64,000 nucleotides of DNA from Wuchereria bancrofti (Eukaryota > Nematoda > Chromadorea > Rhabditida > Onchocercidae): positions 9,984,080 to 10,048,079 of the forward strand of contig SSBO01000012.1 of NCBI GenBank assembly GCA_005281725.1, in the 5' to 3' direction. Below, piece by piece: positions 25,251-38,600 of this stretch. The first letter of the stretch is position 1. The number at the start of each line of letters is the position of its first letter. The position numbers were made by a program, and so were the translations under genes. Under the pieces are notes generated by a model. It was not told where the DNA came from, searched no databases, and saw only the letters and a program-made list of their open reading frames with translations.

Positions 25251-28200
25251 GCCCAACGATTGTTTGTAACGTATATATATATATACACATAAGCAAATTA
25301 ATTTGTATATTTGTTTAAGTTAGGCTAATATTAAATCTTCAAAATATGAAATGAATTTTGTATTGGTTTCTTTCTTTCTTTTTTTATCTTCAATTTCTAA
25401 AAATTTTTTTTGTGTATTTTATAAATTTTAGCTTTGAAATAAAAAGCAAAATGTTTTTTCTTTCTTTTCTTTTTTAATTCATGCTAAAAAGTTCGAATTA
25501 TCATAAAGCATTCAAGTAGATGAGAAAGTTGCTGTAATTAAAATTTTCAACTTTTCTTCTAGATTTTAAAGTATAATGCATTAACGCAGCAAAGTTTTAT
25601 ACCTCATACGAATTAAGAGTAGCAAAAAAATTATTCTCTGTTTATAAATGTATTTTTTTTTAACCTTAACAATTTGTAACTTACTATATGTGAAAACATT
25701 TATAGCAATTATTTAGCATTAAATTAATTTTTCAATACCTACTGTAATAATACGAGTTCAGAGTTGATTTTAAAATCGAATCGTAAAGATTATTTTGAAT
25801 AATCAGTAATATTAAATTATGGTGAAGGGAAAATTTACTTTAAATTGAGGAATAGGAATCTGGAAATTTCCGAAATATTACATGAAATATTTGAAACTAC
25901 TGATAAAGTAAAAGTTAACTTTGTAAATTCATTTTTGCTAATAAATTCATTTGCAATTCGATTCGATCAAAAGTACATTATTTTTTGAAATATTATTTGC
26001 TATTTCTTTTTTTTTAAAGGAATATTTGCGAAAAAGTACTTCGTTTTTTTTATCATTTATTTTTGTATATTCATTAAAATCACTTTCTAGTCTTTTTTTC
26101 ATTTGTTCAATAATTGACTGATATCTAATCATAATTTGAATAAGTCGATATTACGCTTTGAGCAATATTATTCATCAAATGTTGATCAAAAATATATTAA
26201 TTTTGAAATATTGTTTGTCATTAAATACATATACTCATGAAAAGATGCTTCTTTCTTTTCCGTTTACTTGTTAATTTATTTAAATCAAATTTTATCGTTA
26301 TCATTGCAAGCAGTGTTAAATTTTCTTTAATCATATTTTCAGCTTTTTTCTAGAAAAAGAAACTGAAACCAATTTTACCTAAGATTGCAAAAAGAAAGAA
26401 GTAAAAATATTCGAAGAAAAATCATAAAACAATAATCAAATATGATAGCATATTACGATGTTAAAACTTTCTGGCATAACTTATTTATTCTTTACTTTAT
26501 ATGACAACAGAAAAGTTAACTGCTTATCGATATTAGGTTAAAAATTTGCTCTACAGTACATTATATATGATTGAGCATTAATATTTTTGACTCGTAATTT
26601 TTAAAAAGTTTATTTTTTATTCACTCATCATCCACTTGACTATCAAGTTGTATATAAAATAAGTATTTAAAAATTTTTTTTTATTTTTTTAAAATTCTTT
26701 TCAAAATAAATTTTTTTTAAAAAAAGGTATATTTAGAAAATCTCTTATTAGGTTTTGTGACTAAATTTCTCTTAAAATATTGTTTCAAATGTTAAAGCAA
26801 TTTTAATTTATCTCGTTCTTTTTTTTTAAAAAAAAAGCGAAGACAAAAAAAAACGATTAAAACTTTGAATTTTTTCAGTTAATACATTTAATTTTATCAT
26901 ATATTCAATTTAAACCAAATTCACATTATACTAAATAATACGCTATTTTATGCTTGGGTTTGTTTTTAAACTTGAGCTATATTAGGAAAAAGATTACCTT
27001 TAACCCATTTGACATAGGTAATGTTAACTTTCATAGTAATTCTCCTGGGATTTATATTTTAATTTTTGCCTATTTTTTTCACGACTTTCGATTTAATATT
27101 AGCCTAAATCAATTTTCTTTTGTTCAGTAATACATTAAGAAATAAATTGTTTTTCATCTTCATTTAAGCTTATATTTTCTCTCGGAAGCATTTTAAATTC
27201 ATGGGGTAAGTTGCGCAATCTATTACCAAAATTAAAAGATATGCAAATACAAATTAAGAAATATGCAAATACGCAATTTATTGATATCATTAGTAATCTT
27301 TAATATTAGGTGAAATAATTCAACAAGTTAAGTCCTTAAATTTGAACAAAAGCATCTTGGAATTTTTTATTATCCTACATTCTTACATCATCGATTATTC
27401 TATTTCAGTAAAAGCTTAGTCGTTTCCATTTTTTTTTTCTGCCCAAAAATTATTAAGATTTTTGAATTTAGAATTTTCAAATAACTAACAATCTATCATA
27501 TAAATAAATGCTATGCTTTGCCTGATTTATGTATATGATATTTAGGTAGAATGAAAATTCTGACCTTTCAAACATTTTATTTTAAATCAACTAATTATAA
27601 CATTTCTGAATGTTTTAACAATCCAGTTTCAGTTATTGGATATTTTCATAGATTTTCAAAATATTTCCAATTATTTTTTTTTTCAAATTTTCAACACTGT
27701 CTATTATATTAATTTGATCATGATTAGATATTCTGACCATCATCTTTATTAGTTTAACTAATTTCAAATTCAACAAAAGATAGATGATATTTATTAATTA
27801 AAATGGAAACAAAAAGTTACAATGAATCAACAGTAATCACAAGGGACTCATTAATCAAAAGAATTCATTTCTTTCGTATTTTAGCATTACTAATTACACT
27901 AAAAAATTGATTCATTTACATGATTAATGTTGAATATTGATTTTATATATATAATTCTTAGTCGAATAAAACCTTTTTCATTTTAACGATTGCTGTTTTT
28001 CGTTTTATTTTCCACTCTCTCTCTCTCTCAACTACTGCAAATATTATGATTATTATTATTGTTAAGAAAATTTTGTGTTTAGAAAATTTGAATTAATAAA
28101 AAAAGTAGCAAACAGTTAGAGAAAAAAATCATAAAAGTAGCAATAATAACAATAATAAGTAATAATAATAAATAATAATTTTCAAGAAATAACTTATTTC

Positions 28201-28919
28201 TCATAAAAATGGTCATTTTATTCATGTACGAAAAAAGTTACAAATCCATTTATATTTAAATATGCATTAAAAAAAATTACTTTATGATGCGTTAATATTT
28301 TTGTGTATTGTAAAAAACACAATAAATACATCCAATGATTCTAATTGGAATTCATTTGTAGGATAAAATCTTAACAAAAAATCTGAAACAACAAAAAAAT
28401 ACATACATCTATACAAAGTTTATTTTTGAGAAAATATAATAACAACAAAAAGATAAAAAAAACAAAGAGAGAAAAAGAAAACAGCGATTTGAAGAACATA
28501 ACATTATATTATAAATGGATAATTTATTAAAAAATTTTCAATTATTTGACAATTTTAATATGCCACAAAATCTGAAACATTTTAGAAGTAATTCGATACT
28601 TTTTAATTTCGTTACCAAACTCTTTAAAATTGATAAAAAACTGAAGTATAATTATAACTTAAGGAAAAGGGAAAGGAATGAAAAGAGAAGAAAAGGAAGG
28701 CATAAATGAGAAGAAACATATTGATAACGGATGAAATGATAAGTGAAAAAGTAAAATATTACCTGTCTCTTTCATAATTTTAAGCATTGAAAAGCATTCA
28801 TACACACACATACATACAGCAACATACATCATATATATATATATGCAAACATAAAAGGATATAGAGATTACTTCATATCATTGATTTAAAAAAGAGAAAT
28901 TAAGAAGGCATGGGAGTGT

Positions 28920-29260
28920 TAGCATTTTAAAGCATAAGTATTAGCCATTAACCACGGTGTGATCGATGGAAATTCAAATTGGATCCCTGTTATTGGTCCT
29001 TTAATACTAGTCAGAGACTAGTTGTTATAGATGGAAAAGTTGAAGAATTAGGATTGAAAAGGATAGCGAAAATGGATTGAATGAGAATGAAGAGAAAAAC
29101 GATAGATTGACTGGCTCAGCTTGTTTGGATGGAAACCGATAAAAGCAAACAAAAAGCCTTAGCATCATCATCTATTCACTGCCTTAGCATTCTGCCTATT
29201 TTTCCATGCAAACTGTTCCTTTTCATTTTTCCTTTCTATTATGCTTAATATTTTTAGAGC
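28920..29260. other. Complex, low-repeat segment inside AT-rich spacer
   Basis: This stretch lacks the A/T runs of its surroundings and has mixed words such as GGATCCCTGTTATTGGTCC and an exact 7-bp inverted repeat ACTAGTC-AGA-GACTAGT at 29006-29022. On the minus strand a short open frame starts MMMLRLFVCFYRFPSK. It could be an exon, a conserved non-coding element or a small RNA gene. I see no decisive evidence. Confidence 0.3.
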
Positions 29261-30078
29261 ATTGGAAGAATTTCCACATTCTCTAAAAGACTTCAAATTT
29301 TAGTTTATAAATTTTATTCACTTCAATCATTCATCACTTTTTTTTAAATCTCTTTTATTTCTTATTTTATTAGAATATAGTGTAATCAGCTTTTTTCTTA
29401 TGTATATAATACTATTAGTTGTAGATTTCGTAAATAATCAAATGTAACATTATTTTAACGTTTTTAAATCATCATCCTCCTAATGATTCCATTAGCTTTA
29501 GTGTTATGATTATTATAATTATTGTATTTATTGTTGTTATTTTTATTATCATTATTGAAATTATTATTATTAATAATTACTAGCGTTATTAATAATTACT
29601 AATATTATTATTATCACCATTATTTGTTACTGTTATTTTTATTAAATAGTATTGTTAATTGTTATTATTTTAAAATTGTTATCATTATTCAATGAATTAT
29701 GTTATTTATCGTTTATTACATTTTTAAGGAAATTTTTAACAAATCTAAGTTATTGAGATATTTCTAATAAGGAATAAAGGTGACTTAATTAAAATTATTT
29801 CACTCTGTCCTGAGTAGTCGAAATTTATTTTTATTTCTTGTTTAGAATGTAATCAGTCTATTTTCTTGTCTTTTTTCTTTCTTTTATTGGAACACCATTG
29901 CTTGTTATTTTTAATCATTGATAAAAATATTGGTGTAATAATTAGTAGCAGTAATAATATTAACAATGATAATGACTAAGAAATAATATTAACGATGATA
30001 ATAATAATAATAATTAATAAATAAGGATAAAACTAAGTAATAATTAGTAACAGTAAATAATCAAGAAATAATAATAAC

Positions 30079-30141
<63 letters not shown>

Positions 30142-32583
30142 CAACAATAATGATAATAATAGCATTGATGCTAACAGTAATGGGAATCGTGGCAGTATTA
30201 GTAATATCACATACCCATTCTTTGATATATCAGTAATTTATCAAAATTTCCAATTTGCTATCTGCCAATTGGTTTAGTTTTTTTTCTTATTGTTGTCAAT
30301 GCATTTTTTTCAAGTTAACAAATAATTTGTGTTTTCTTTCAAATTTTAAATCATAAAATTGCGATTGATTATCATTTCAAGCCAATCAGTATCTTGCACA
30401 TAACTGTTATGTGAATTTCAAGCAGCTATCATTCATAATGATTTTCATAATTTCAATTATCAAAACTTTTTTTTAATAAGTTTGAGTTTTGAATTATCAT
30501 CCAATACTTTAACGCTATTCCTAATTTCTATCATTTTATCATCATGATAAGATAAGAAAACAATCCAATCAAATAGGATTTTATTAATATCTCTCTTTAT
30601 GTTCGTTTCTTTTTCATTTAAAATTTTGAGCTCCAATATAGCTGAAAAAGAAAAAACTGCAAAATGATAAGCTATCAATAAGCATCCCTTGTTTTCACTA
30701 ATTTTTCTTCTAATACAGTAAATTATTTGTTTTTAATAATAAATGGCAAAAAAAAAAATTTTATTTTACTTTTTATTTTACTTCGAATTTTTATTATACA
30801 AATAAAATGCATAAATATATCTTAAAAAAAACAAAAAAAAAAAAAACGCATTCATTTACACATGCATCACTTATCATTTATTTTCAACAAATAATCATTC
30901 ACCACTCATTTTAACTTAACTGATTTCAAATATCTGCATCATTTTAATAAACGACTTAATCTTAAATCGAAGCCATATTATTCTCAGAGAGATAATATTC
31001 AAGAAATGGATTACTGCCTATTTTATTATTCCATTCTTTTTCTCTTTCCTTCTTTCCCTCTCTCTCTCCCTTTGTCGTTCTCTATAATGTAAAGACACAT
31101 ATGTACGTTTGTCGAAAAGACCATATTTGTAAATTTACAAGTGGAAATAATAAGAATTCCTTTTTCTTTAGAAAAAATATATAAAAATTTTATAAGCAAA
31201 TGAATTTTATAAGCAAATGAAAAATAGCATAAAAACGTAATAAAATTAAAGAACGAATAGAAATTTATGTTTTGATTAAAATTACATTTGTTAAGCTTTT
31301 TTTTCTTTTTTTTCAACAAATTTTAAATAAATATGATTGGTTAAATAGATTGTATCATTTTCATATGTAATATTCATCATTTAAGAAATCTGATTGCATT
31401 TTGTCTGGAAAAAGTTTTGACTTTATTTATTTATTTTTTTTAAATTAGCGCAATCATAATTATTATGCTTAAATCAAATTTTCATATTGTATGTTATTTA
31501 AAAAGAAAAGAATTAAAAGAAAACAAAAATGGTTGAAATTTCTTACGAGAATATTGATAACAAATGTAATATTAATTCATTCCATCGTCTATTTCTTCGT
31601 TATGGTTGAAAATATTTAAAATATAATAACAATAACAATAATTTTTTGTGTTTTTATCTTACTGACTACTGTTTACACTAAGTCTAGACAATTTTTAGTG
31701 CGCTGTGTGAAATTTTCAGTAATTATCCGTTTAATCAAACTTATACTTCAATATAGCAAATTTCATTATCAGTTTTTCGTTCAATCAGATTTATGTTTCT
31801 CAACATTTCCTAACAAATTTCACATCATTAATTATTAACACTCCCCGATATCATAAATTTGCTAGGAGTAATTAAATTTAATCATCAGATTGTTCAATTG
31901 AAATATGAGTATTTATCTACACATGTTTGTATATCTTCAAATCTACTAATGGTAAGCAGAAAACAAAGTGGATATGAGCAATTACAGAAACTATTCTATT
32001 AAACTTGTTAACTACTTATGATATAAAAAAAGAAAAATAATTAAAAAGTCAGTTGATAATTTAAAAAAAAACGATCGAAAACTTATTTTGACTTCTTTCT
32101 CCAACGATTAAAAAAATTTTGTTTGAAAGGAAAAATAATTTTGTGGAAATTTCCCTACTATATTTAAATCTAATAATAGCAAAATATTATTTATCAATAA
32201 TAGTAATAATAACAATAAGTAACAATAATAATAATAATAGTAATAAAAATAATACATTGTCATTATCATCATTATCATCAACAATTTCCACTTTCATTTG
32301 AGCCATATGCCGTATAATATTTTGTTTGATTCTATTCAAATTTTGATAAGCCTATCATGACCAATTCGATCAAATCTGTTCCAATTTGTTTCTCGCTAAT
32401 TTTTTTTTTTTTTTTTTTTTGATACTACTTTCACAACATTTTTAAAATTTATGCTGGAATTATTATTATTATTACTTTTACTAATTGTTATTGTTATTAT
32501 TATCACTTGCTATCATTCGTTATTTTCGATTACTTTCCTTGTTACCATTATTTATTATTATAATTATTATTTTACTACTTGCT

Positions 32584-32642
32584 TTCAGATAAAAGTAAAA
32601 TAATTGGATTCATTTTTTTTTTTGTTGTTATTTAACTAAATC
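32584..32642 (+). promoter_or_regulatory. Candidate 3' splice or trans-splice acceptor and 5' UTR of the MADD gene
   Basis: TTGCTTTCAG ends at 32589, 53 bases ahead of the ATG at 32643. It is a good nematode 3' splice site; it could receive a spliced leader or close a 5' UTR intron. Confidence 0.4.
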
Positions 32643-35600
32643 ATGTCAAATGGATGCAAAGGAAAAGAACTCTGCCCACGTTTAATTGACTATTTGGTAT
32701 TTTTTGTTTTCTTTTTTGTCTTTTTTTCTTGATGAAATTACTAAAACTATTTGATTTTTTTCTAGAAACATAAAGTTCCTTTTTTAAAAAATTTTAAACA
32801 TTCTTGATGGATAGCTTCAGTAAATTTAATAAATCTGTTGATGATGTATTTTCATTTTTTTTAATATATAAATTTCGAAAAAAAACTAGTCAGTTAAAAA
32901 TCAGTTATAATTTCAAATAATAAAGGAAAAAAATCAATGATTTATTTTTCTTCAAAAACTTTCAATACTAATAGGAATAATTATAGATCAGTTAAAGTTT
33001 CAAATAATTTAATAATACAAATTTGTTAGGTGATAGTTGGTCGACGTCGTGGAAAATACATATCTCAGACAAGTATTAATGATGCACCATCATCAATATT
33101 ACAAAGTGTAACACCTGAATTGTTGAGACGTTATCCAAATGATGATCACAAGGATTTTTTTCTTCCCAGCGATGTTACAGTATTTTGTCAACCTGAAGGC
33201 TGTATAACAAAAGGTAAATTAACTGATCATTTTTACACAAATGTCAAAAATATTCCCAAAAAAAAAAAACAATTTTTCATAAAACTTTTATTTATTTGAA
33301 ATTAATTGACAAAAAAGTTTAACTTACTTACTTGGTTAACAGATTTTATATTTTTTAAAAATTTTGCTAATTAATTGATAATATTCACATAGTCAAATAA
33401 GTACTATTTTCTAGAAGTACCACGGCATTCTCATTCACATCGAGAAACAACAAATTTTGTTTTCACATTGACTGAAAAAGATTCAGCAAAAATTCGCTAT
33501 GGCATTTGCTTAAATTTTTTACAAAGTTACGAAAAATGTCGTACTGCATCTATGGATGATAAAAATATTTTGAGCAGTAATCGTTCTCACAAAAGGTTAA
33601 ATTTAATCTATCAGTTATGAAAAATAAAAAAAAAAACTGGTTAAAAAATGAAATGTTCATCAAAATAATTTATGAAACTAATTAGAAATTTCTTACTATT
33701 TAACTAAACAAAAAAAGAAAAAAAGTGTATTTTTTTAAAGCCTTTTAAGTTTATTTTAAAATATCCGAAAATATCGCCTATTCATGTAATATTTTATGGA
33801 AATCTCTCAGAAATCAATCATAAAGATATTTTTGCAGATTAGATCAAAGGCTTTCATTAACAAGCTTATGCCTGATTAGCCATCATCCATTTCTTTCCAC
33901 ATTTCGAGAATTGTTGTTGTTATTGAAGAGACTGATCGATGGTTGTAGTCAAAGACTTAGCGAAGATGGACAATATTCAAAGTAATCCTTTTTCATTTAA
34001 ATTTCTTTTTGTTTTGTTTTTAAATTAAAATTTGATAAGCTTTTTTTCTCTTTTTTTGTTATAATCTATAGCATTCTAACATTTATGCATAATATTTGCA
34101 TTTCTAGAGATATAATTTGGGCAACACTTACGGGTTGTTGGACGGAACCAATACCACCAAGGGTTATGCAAGATATTCGAGAATTGGAAACATGGATTTT
34201 GATGTTGTTAAGTGCACCAGTTTCTGTTCCAGGAAAAACTAAGGTACTTTTAGAGGTAAGTGTATCTTTTTTTTTTTTTTGAATTTATTCTTTTTTTTTA
34301 TTTTCTTATCTTTTCTTTTTCTTTTTGATATTACAATATTTATTATTGAAACTTAAAAAAAAATTTTTTTTTACTTTTTAAAATTAAAAATTTATGGAAT
34401 AAAACAAATTTAATATAAAATTTTCAGCAATATTATAGATATAAAATTGGCAAATGAATTTTTTTTTCTAATAAAATCTTAATTAGGTATTACCATCAAA
34501 TATTATACCAACTTTTGAATTTGCTCTTCCTGATCATACACGATTTTCATTTGTTGATTTTCCACTTCATTTACCACTTGAACTTCTTGGAATTGATACA
34601 GCTATGAAAGTAATGGCTGCTATAATGCTTGAATCAAAGGTTGCAATTTGCTTTTGTAATATTTAGTTATAAATAATGAAAGTTTAGTTAAAATTTTACA
34701 AAAGTAATAGTTAATGAGTTTTTATCGATTATCAATTTATTTGAATTATAAAATTTTTGTTTTAGTTTAATTTTAAGTATAATTTGTCATCTAATTTTAT
34801 TAATTATACAAATTAGTTAATTACATACAGTCTACTTTTGGAATTTTTTTTCTTCTTTTTTCTTTTTCAAATAATAAAATGATAATTTCGAATTAGTAAT
34901 TAATTAACTACTTAATTTATTCATTTATTTTTCACTAGGTTGTTCTGCAATCACGTAATTACAATGCTGTTAGTATGTGCGTCTTAGCACTTGTTGCTCT
35001 AATGTATCCATTAGAATATATGTTTCCCGTTATACCTTTACTTCCATCTTTTATGCCATCAGCTGAACAAGTAATGCTTAATTTAAAATTATTAATTTAA
35101 AATTTTCACTTTAATTTTTTAAAAGTGTAAATTTGTTTTTTCTGACTTTTATAAAAATTTACTATCAATTATATAGTTTTTTATTTTTAACAATATTATT
35201 GTTCTTTCTATAATTTGCATCATAAAATTAGTGTGATAATTTTTCAATTTTTTTATAACGGATATCTTTTTAAGCAATTAATAATAAATGACGAGTGTAA
35301 TGATAAAATTTGTTTAAGCAAAATTAATTAAACTAGAGTATATCATCAACTAGCGTACTATTAAATTTTCTAATTTAGAATAGAATAATTTAGAAGTATT
35401 GTTGAAATTTTTTAAACAAAGTTTCTAGTATTACTAGAAGTATCTTTTGTACTTATTAAAATTACTTTGTTAAATAATCGATAAATTAGTGTTACTTTAA
35501 GTTATAATTAATTATTAATAATATTTTCACATATAAATGCGCATGTATTATGTTTGTAATATTTATATTATTTATCAATGTATTCGTCAAAAAAATGTTG

Positions 35601-38600
35601 AAATCATTATGATATTCATTAATATATTTCAAACTAATATTATAATAAATCATTTTCAACATTTAATTTTATCATGCTTTATATTTAGTTTCATCATATT
35701 TTAGTTATTTATATTTAATTTTTAATTTCATCATATTTTAGTTATTATATGCACCGACACCATTTGTAATCGGTGTACCAGCATCATTTTTTGCCCATAA
35801 AGCAATTGATATACCAAATGATGTTATTGTTGTTGATCTTGATACAAATCAATTATTGATATCAGATGATATTAACATTCCTGATATGCCGGTACCAGAT
35901 TGTACTGAATTAAAAGTTTGTTCTTAACAAAATTAAATTTTATTTCATGAACTATTTACTGACATTTACTTTTTTTTCTCCTTTTTTCTTTCACAATAAT
36001 AATGATGACTTTTTTGTAAGAAAAAAAAACAAAGGTATATTTTTTAAATTAGCTTTTTAATTCGAAAATTTTACACAGTTTTAATTTATTTTTTTAGAAA
36101 AAAAGAGGAAAACAAAACGTATAATTTTGTAATAGATTTTTTTAGAATAATTTACGTAAATCGTTGGATAAATTATTACTAAGTGTACCAGAAATGGAAT
36201 CGAAAAGTGATGAAATGGCTGAGATGAATTATACATTTGATAGTGATATTGTTGATATTGCTGTTCGCGTTGCTATGGTTTGTTTGTTTATTTATTTATC
36301 TGTTTATTTGTTTATTCATTTGTTCGCTTGTTTGCCTGTTTATTTGCTTGTTTATTCATTTATTTGTTTGTTTGTTCATTTATTTGTTTCTCTGTTTATT
36401 TATTTATTTATTTACCCATTTATTTGTTTGTTCGTTTATTTTTTTATTTATTTGTTTGCTTATTTGTTGTTTACTTGTTTGTCTGTTTTTTAATTATTTA
36501 GAAATATTTGGAAAAAATATCATTTTTTCATAAGAAATTTTTTTTCTCATTCTTTTTTTTCATAAATTGACGAAATTTTGTTTCATTTTTAGATTCGTTT
36601 TTTTAATAGTGCAAATGTATTTGCAAATTTTTGTGAACATACACGTACATTACGTCTTTATCCACGACCAGTCGTTGCACTTCAAACAGAATCTTTCCTA
36701 CGTAGCCGTCCGCAATTTACACAATTTATTGCTGAACTTTGCAAGTTAGCTTTTACAATTTACATATTTTAAAAATTCAATTCATTTTAATGAAATTTAA
36801 CGAGAAAAGAAATGTTTCATAACTTTTCTTTCTCCCAAGAATTTCTAAAGTTTTCTTTAATTCCATTTTTTTTCTCATATTATAAAATTTAAAAAAGAAA
36901 TAAAAACATTCCTATATTTGTTTTCTAAAAAAAAAAAAAATATTTATCTAGAACTCAAGCTGTGGAATATTTTGCTGAATGTTCCTTATGTCCACATAAT
37001 GAAACATATGTACGAGTACAGGCAGGAACGGATGATCCAAAACAGATTGGTGATAAAGGAAAATGGTTCAACGAATCATTGATGCCTATTCATTTTGCGG
37101 TTCGTTATTCTTCCTCTTTCTTTTTTTTGTTTTTTATCCTTAGAAAAATTTCGAAAATATTTATGTTTAATTAATCAATTAAGAAGCGATGAAAATTAGA
37201 GAAAACAGGAAGAAGTGTTATTATTTCTTTTTTTGAATTACTTTACTAAAATGATTTATGGATATTGAAATAATATAGAAAAATATAGTTCTCAATGAAA
37301 GTGATTTGCTGGGAGAATAGTGCTAAGAAGACGATGAAAAGTTTAAAATTATTTTTTTAGATATATTCGAATGATTCGACGCTTGTTGATGCATGGCAAA
37401 AAGCTGCAAAGGAACGACAAAATAGTGTAACAGGTAATATTTTCATTTATTTTTTAAGCTTCTTACTCATCATTCAGAATATTTCTGCATCTGAACAGAG
37501 ACATAAATAATTTTTTGATCGTTAATTACTACTAAATTAATTAAGAAAATTGCTATTTGTTATGAAATAAAAATAATGTAAAATTATGTGAATGGTGTAT
37601 TATGTTTCAGATTCAAACGGTGATGAAGTAAGTGATGCTGGAAATACTGATGGGGAAAGCTTTTCCAGTATTGATGATCTTTTGTTCGATATTCCTGATC
37701 AAACAGATACATCTATCGGTATGATTAAAATTTAGTCTAATTAAGCTGATAATCATCAACTTCCATCAAAAGGATGATGCTATGCTACATATCGTATTTG
37801 TAGACAATTTCAATATTCAATGTTTGCTGAATTTTGTGCATAATTTAAGTTTTTGACTTTGAACTATATACTTTACATCGCCGTAACTTCAATCCTTACA
37901 TTTGGGTAATAATTTGGATATTTTATTATTCTTTTTTGTTATTATTTTAAACTTAAGGCATTTATGTTGAAAAATTTTGAAACTGTAAACTTTTTATTTC
38001 CTTTTCAGGAGCAGCAAAATCACTTGCAGAAGTAGATGACGTTTATAAGGAGCCATTGACTTTAGCTATTCCGAGAAGTGAAAGTGTACACTCAGTTCGT
38101 AGTTCGACAAGCAGTGGCCAGTAAGTTAAATTTGTGTGTTTTAAACTCTACTACATGCTGAATTAATTAGATTTGTTTTAGATTATCGTTGGATATTTTC
38201 CGTGAAGTTCTAATTCTTCTCGATTATCGTTAAGTATTTTTCATGCAATTGTGATTCGCTTCAAATTATTTGGTGTATTTTTTCAGATCTACACCATCTT
38301 CATCAATTTCAACATCAGCAATGGATAGTGAGGCTGATTTTGCAAGGCTTGCCGAAAATTTGGCATTAAAATCAGATAGCAGAGTAAATTTTTTAAATTG
38401 ACATGTAAACTTTTAAATTTGTCATGTTATGTACATTTTATGTTCACTCTAAATTTATTGTATTCATTAAGGGTGACTTCTCGTTTCATCCTTCAAATGA
38501 ATCAACTCCGATAAATGATCGTCAATCCTTAGCATCTCGTAGACTATCATCCCAGTCCGGAAGTTCAACCAGTACAGCAACCAACAAGACGCCACCATTA

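Larger units (their letters stand above)
24130..32589. other. Long spacer (about 8.5 kb) without a recognised gene
   Basis: Composition falls back to strongly AT-rich near 24300. Contents noted: a diverged tandem repeat at 25081-25185, inverted repeats at 25178-25250, (TTA/TAA)n tracts near 28150, 29505-29640 and 30000-30140, and a more complex stretch at 28920-29260. Open frames at 25947-26132, 28515-28709, 30460-30678 and 31026-31319 are Lys/Asn/Phe-rich and lack splice or homology support. Confidence 0.55.

Noticed and set aside
36164..36533. Three overlapping forward open frames rich in Phe, Leu, Tyr and Cys
   Set aside because: They arise from the TTTG/TTTA repeat in a MADD intron; only 36146-36277 is coding, and it ends at a clear donor.
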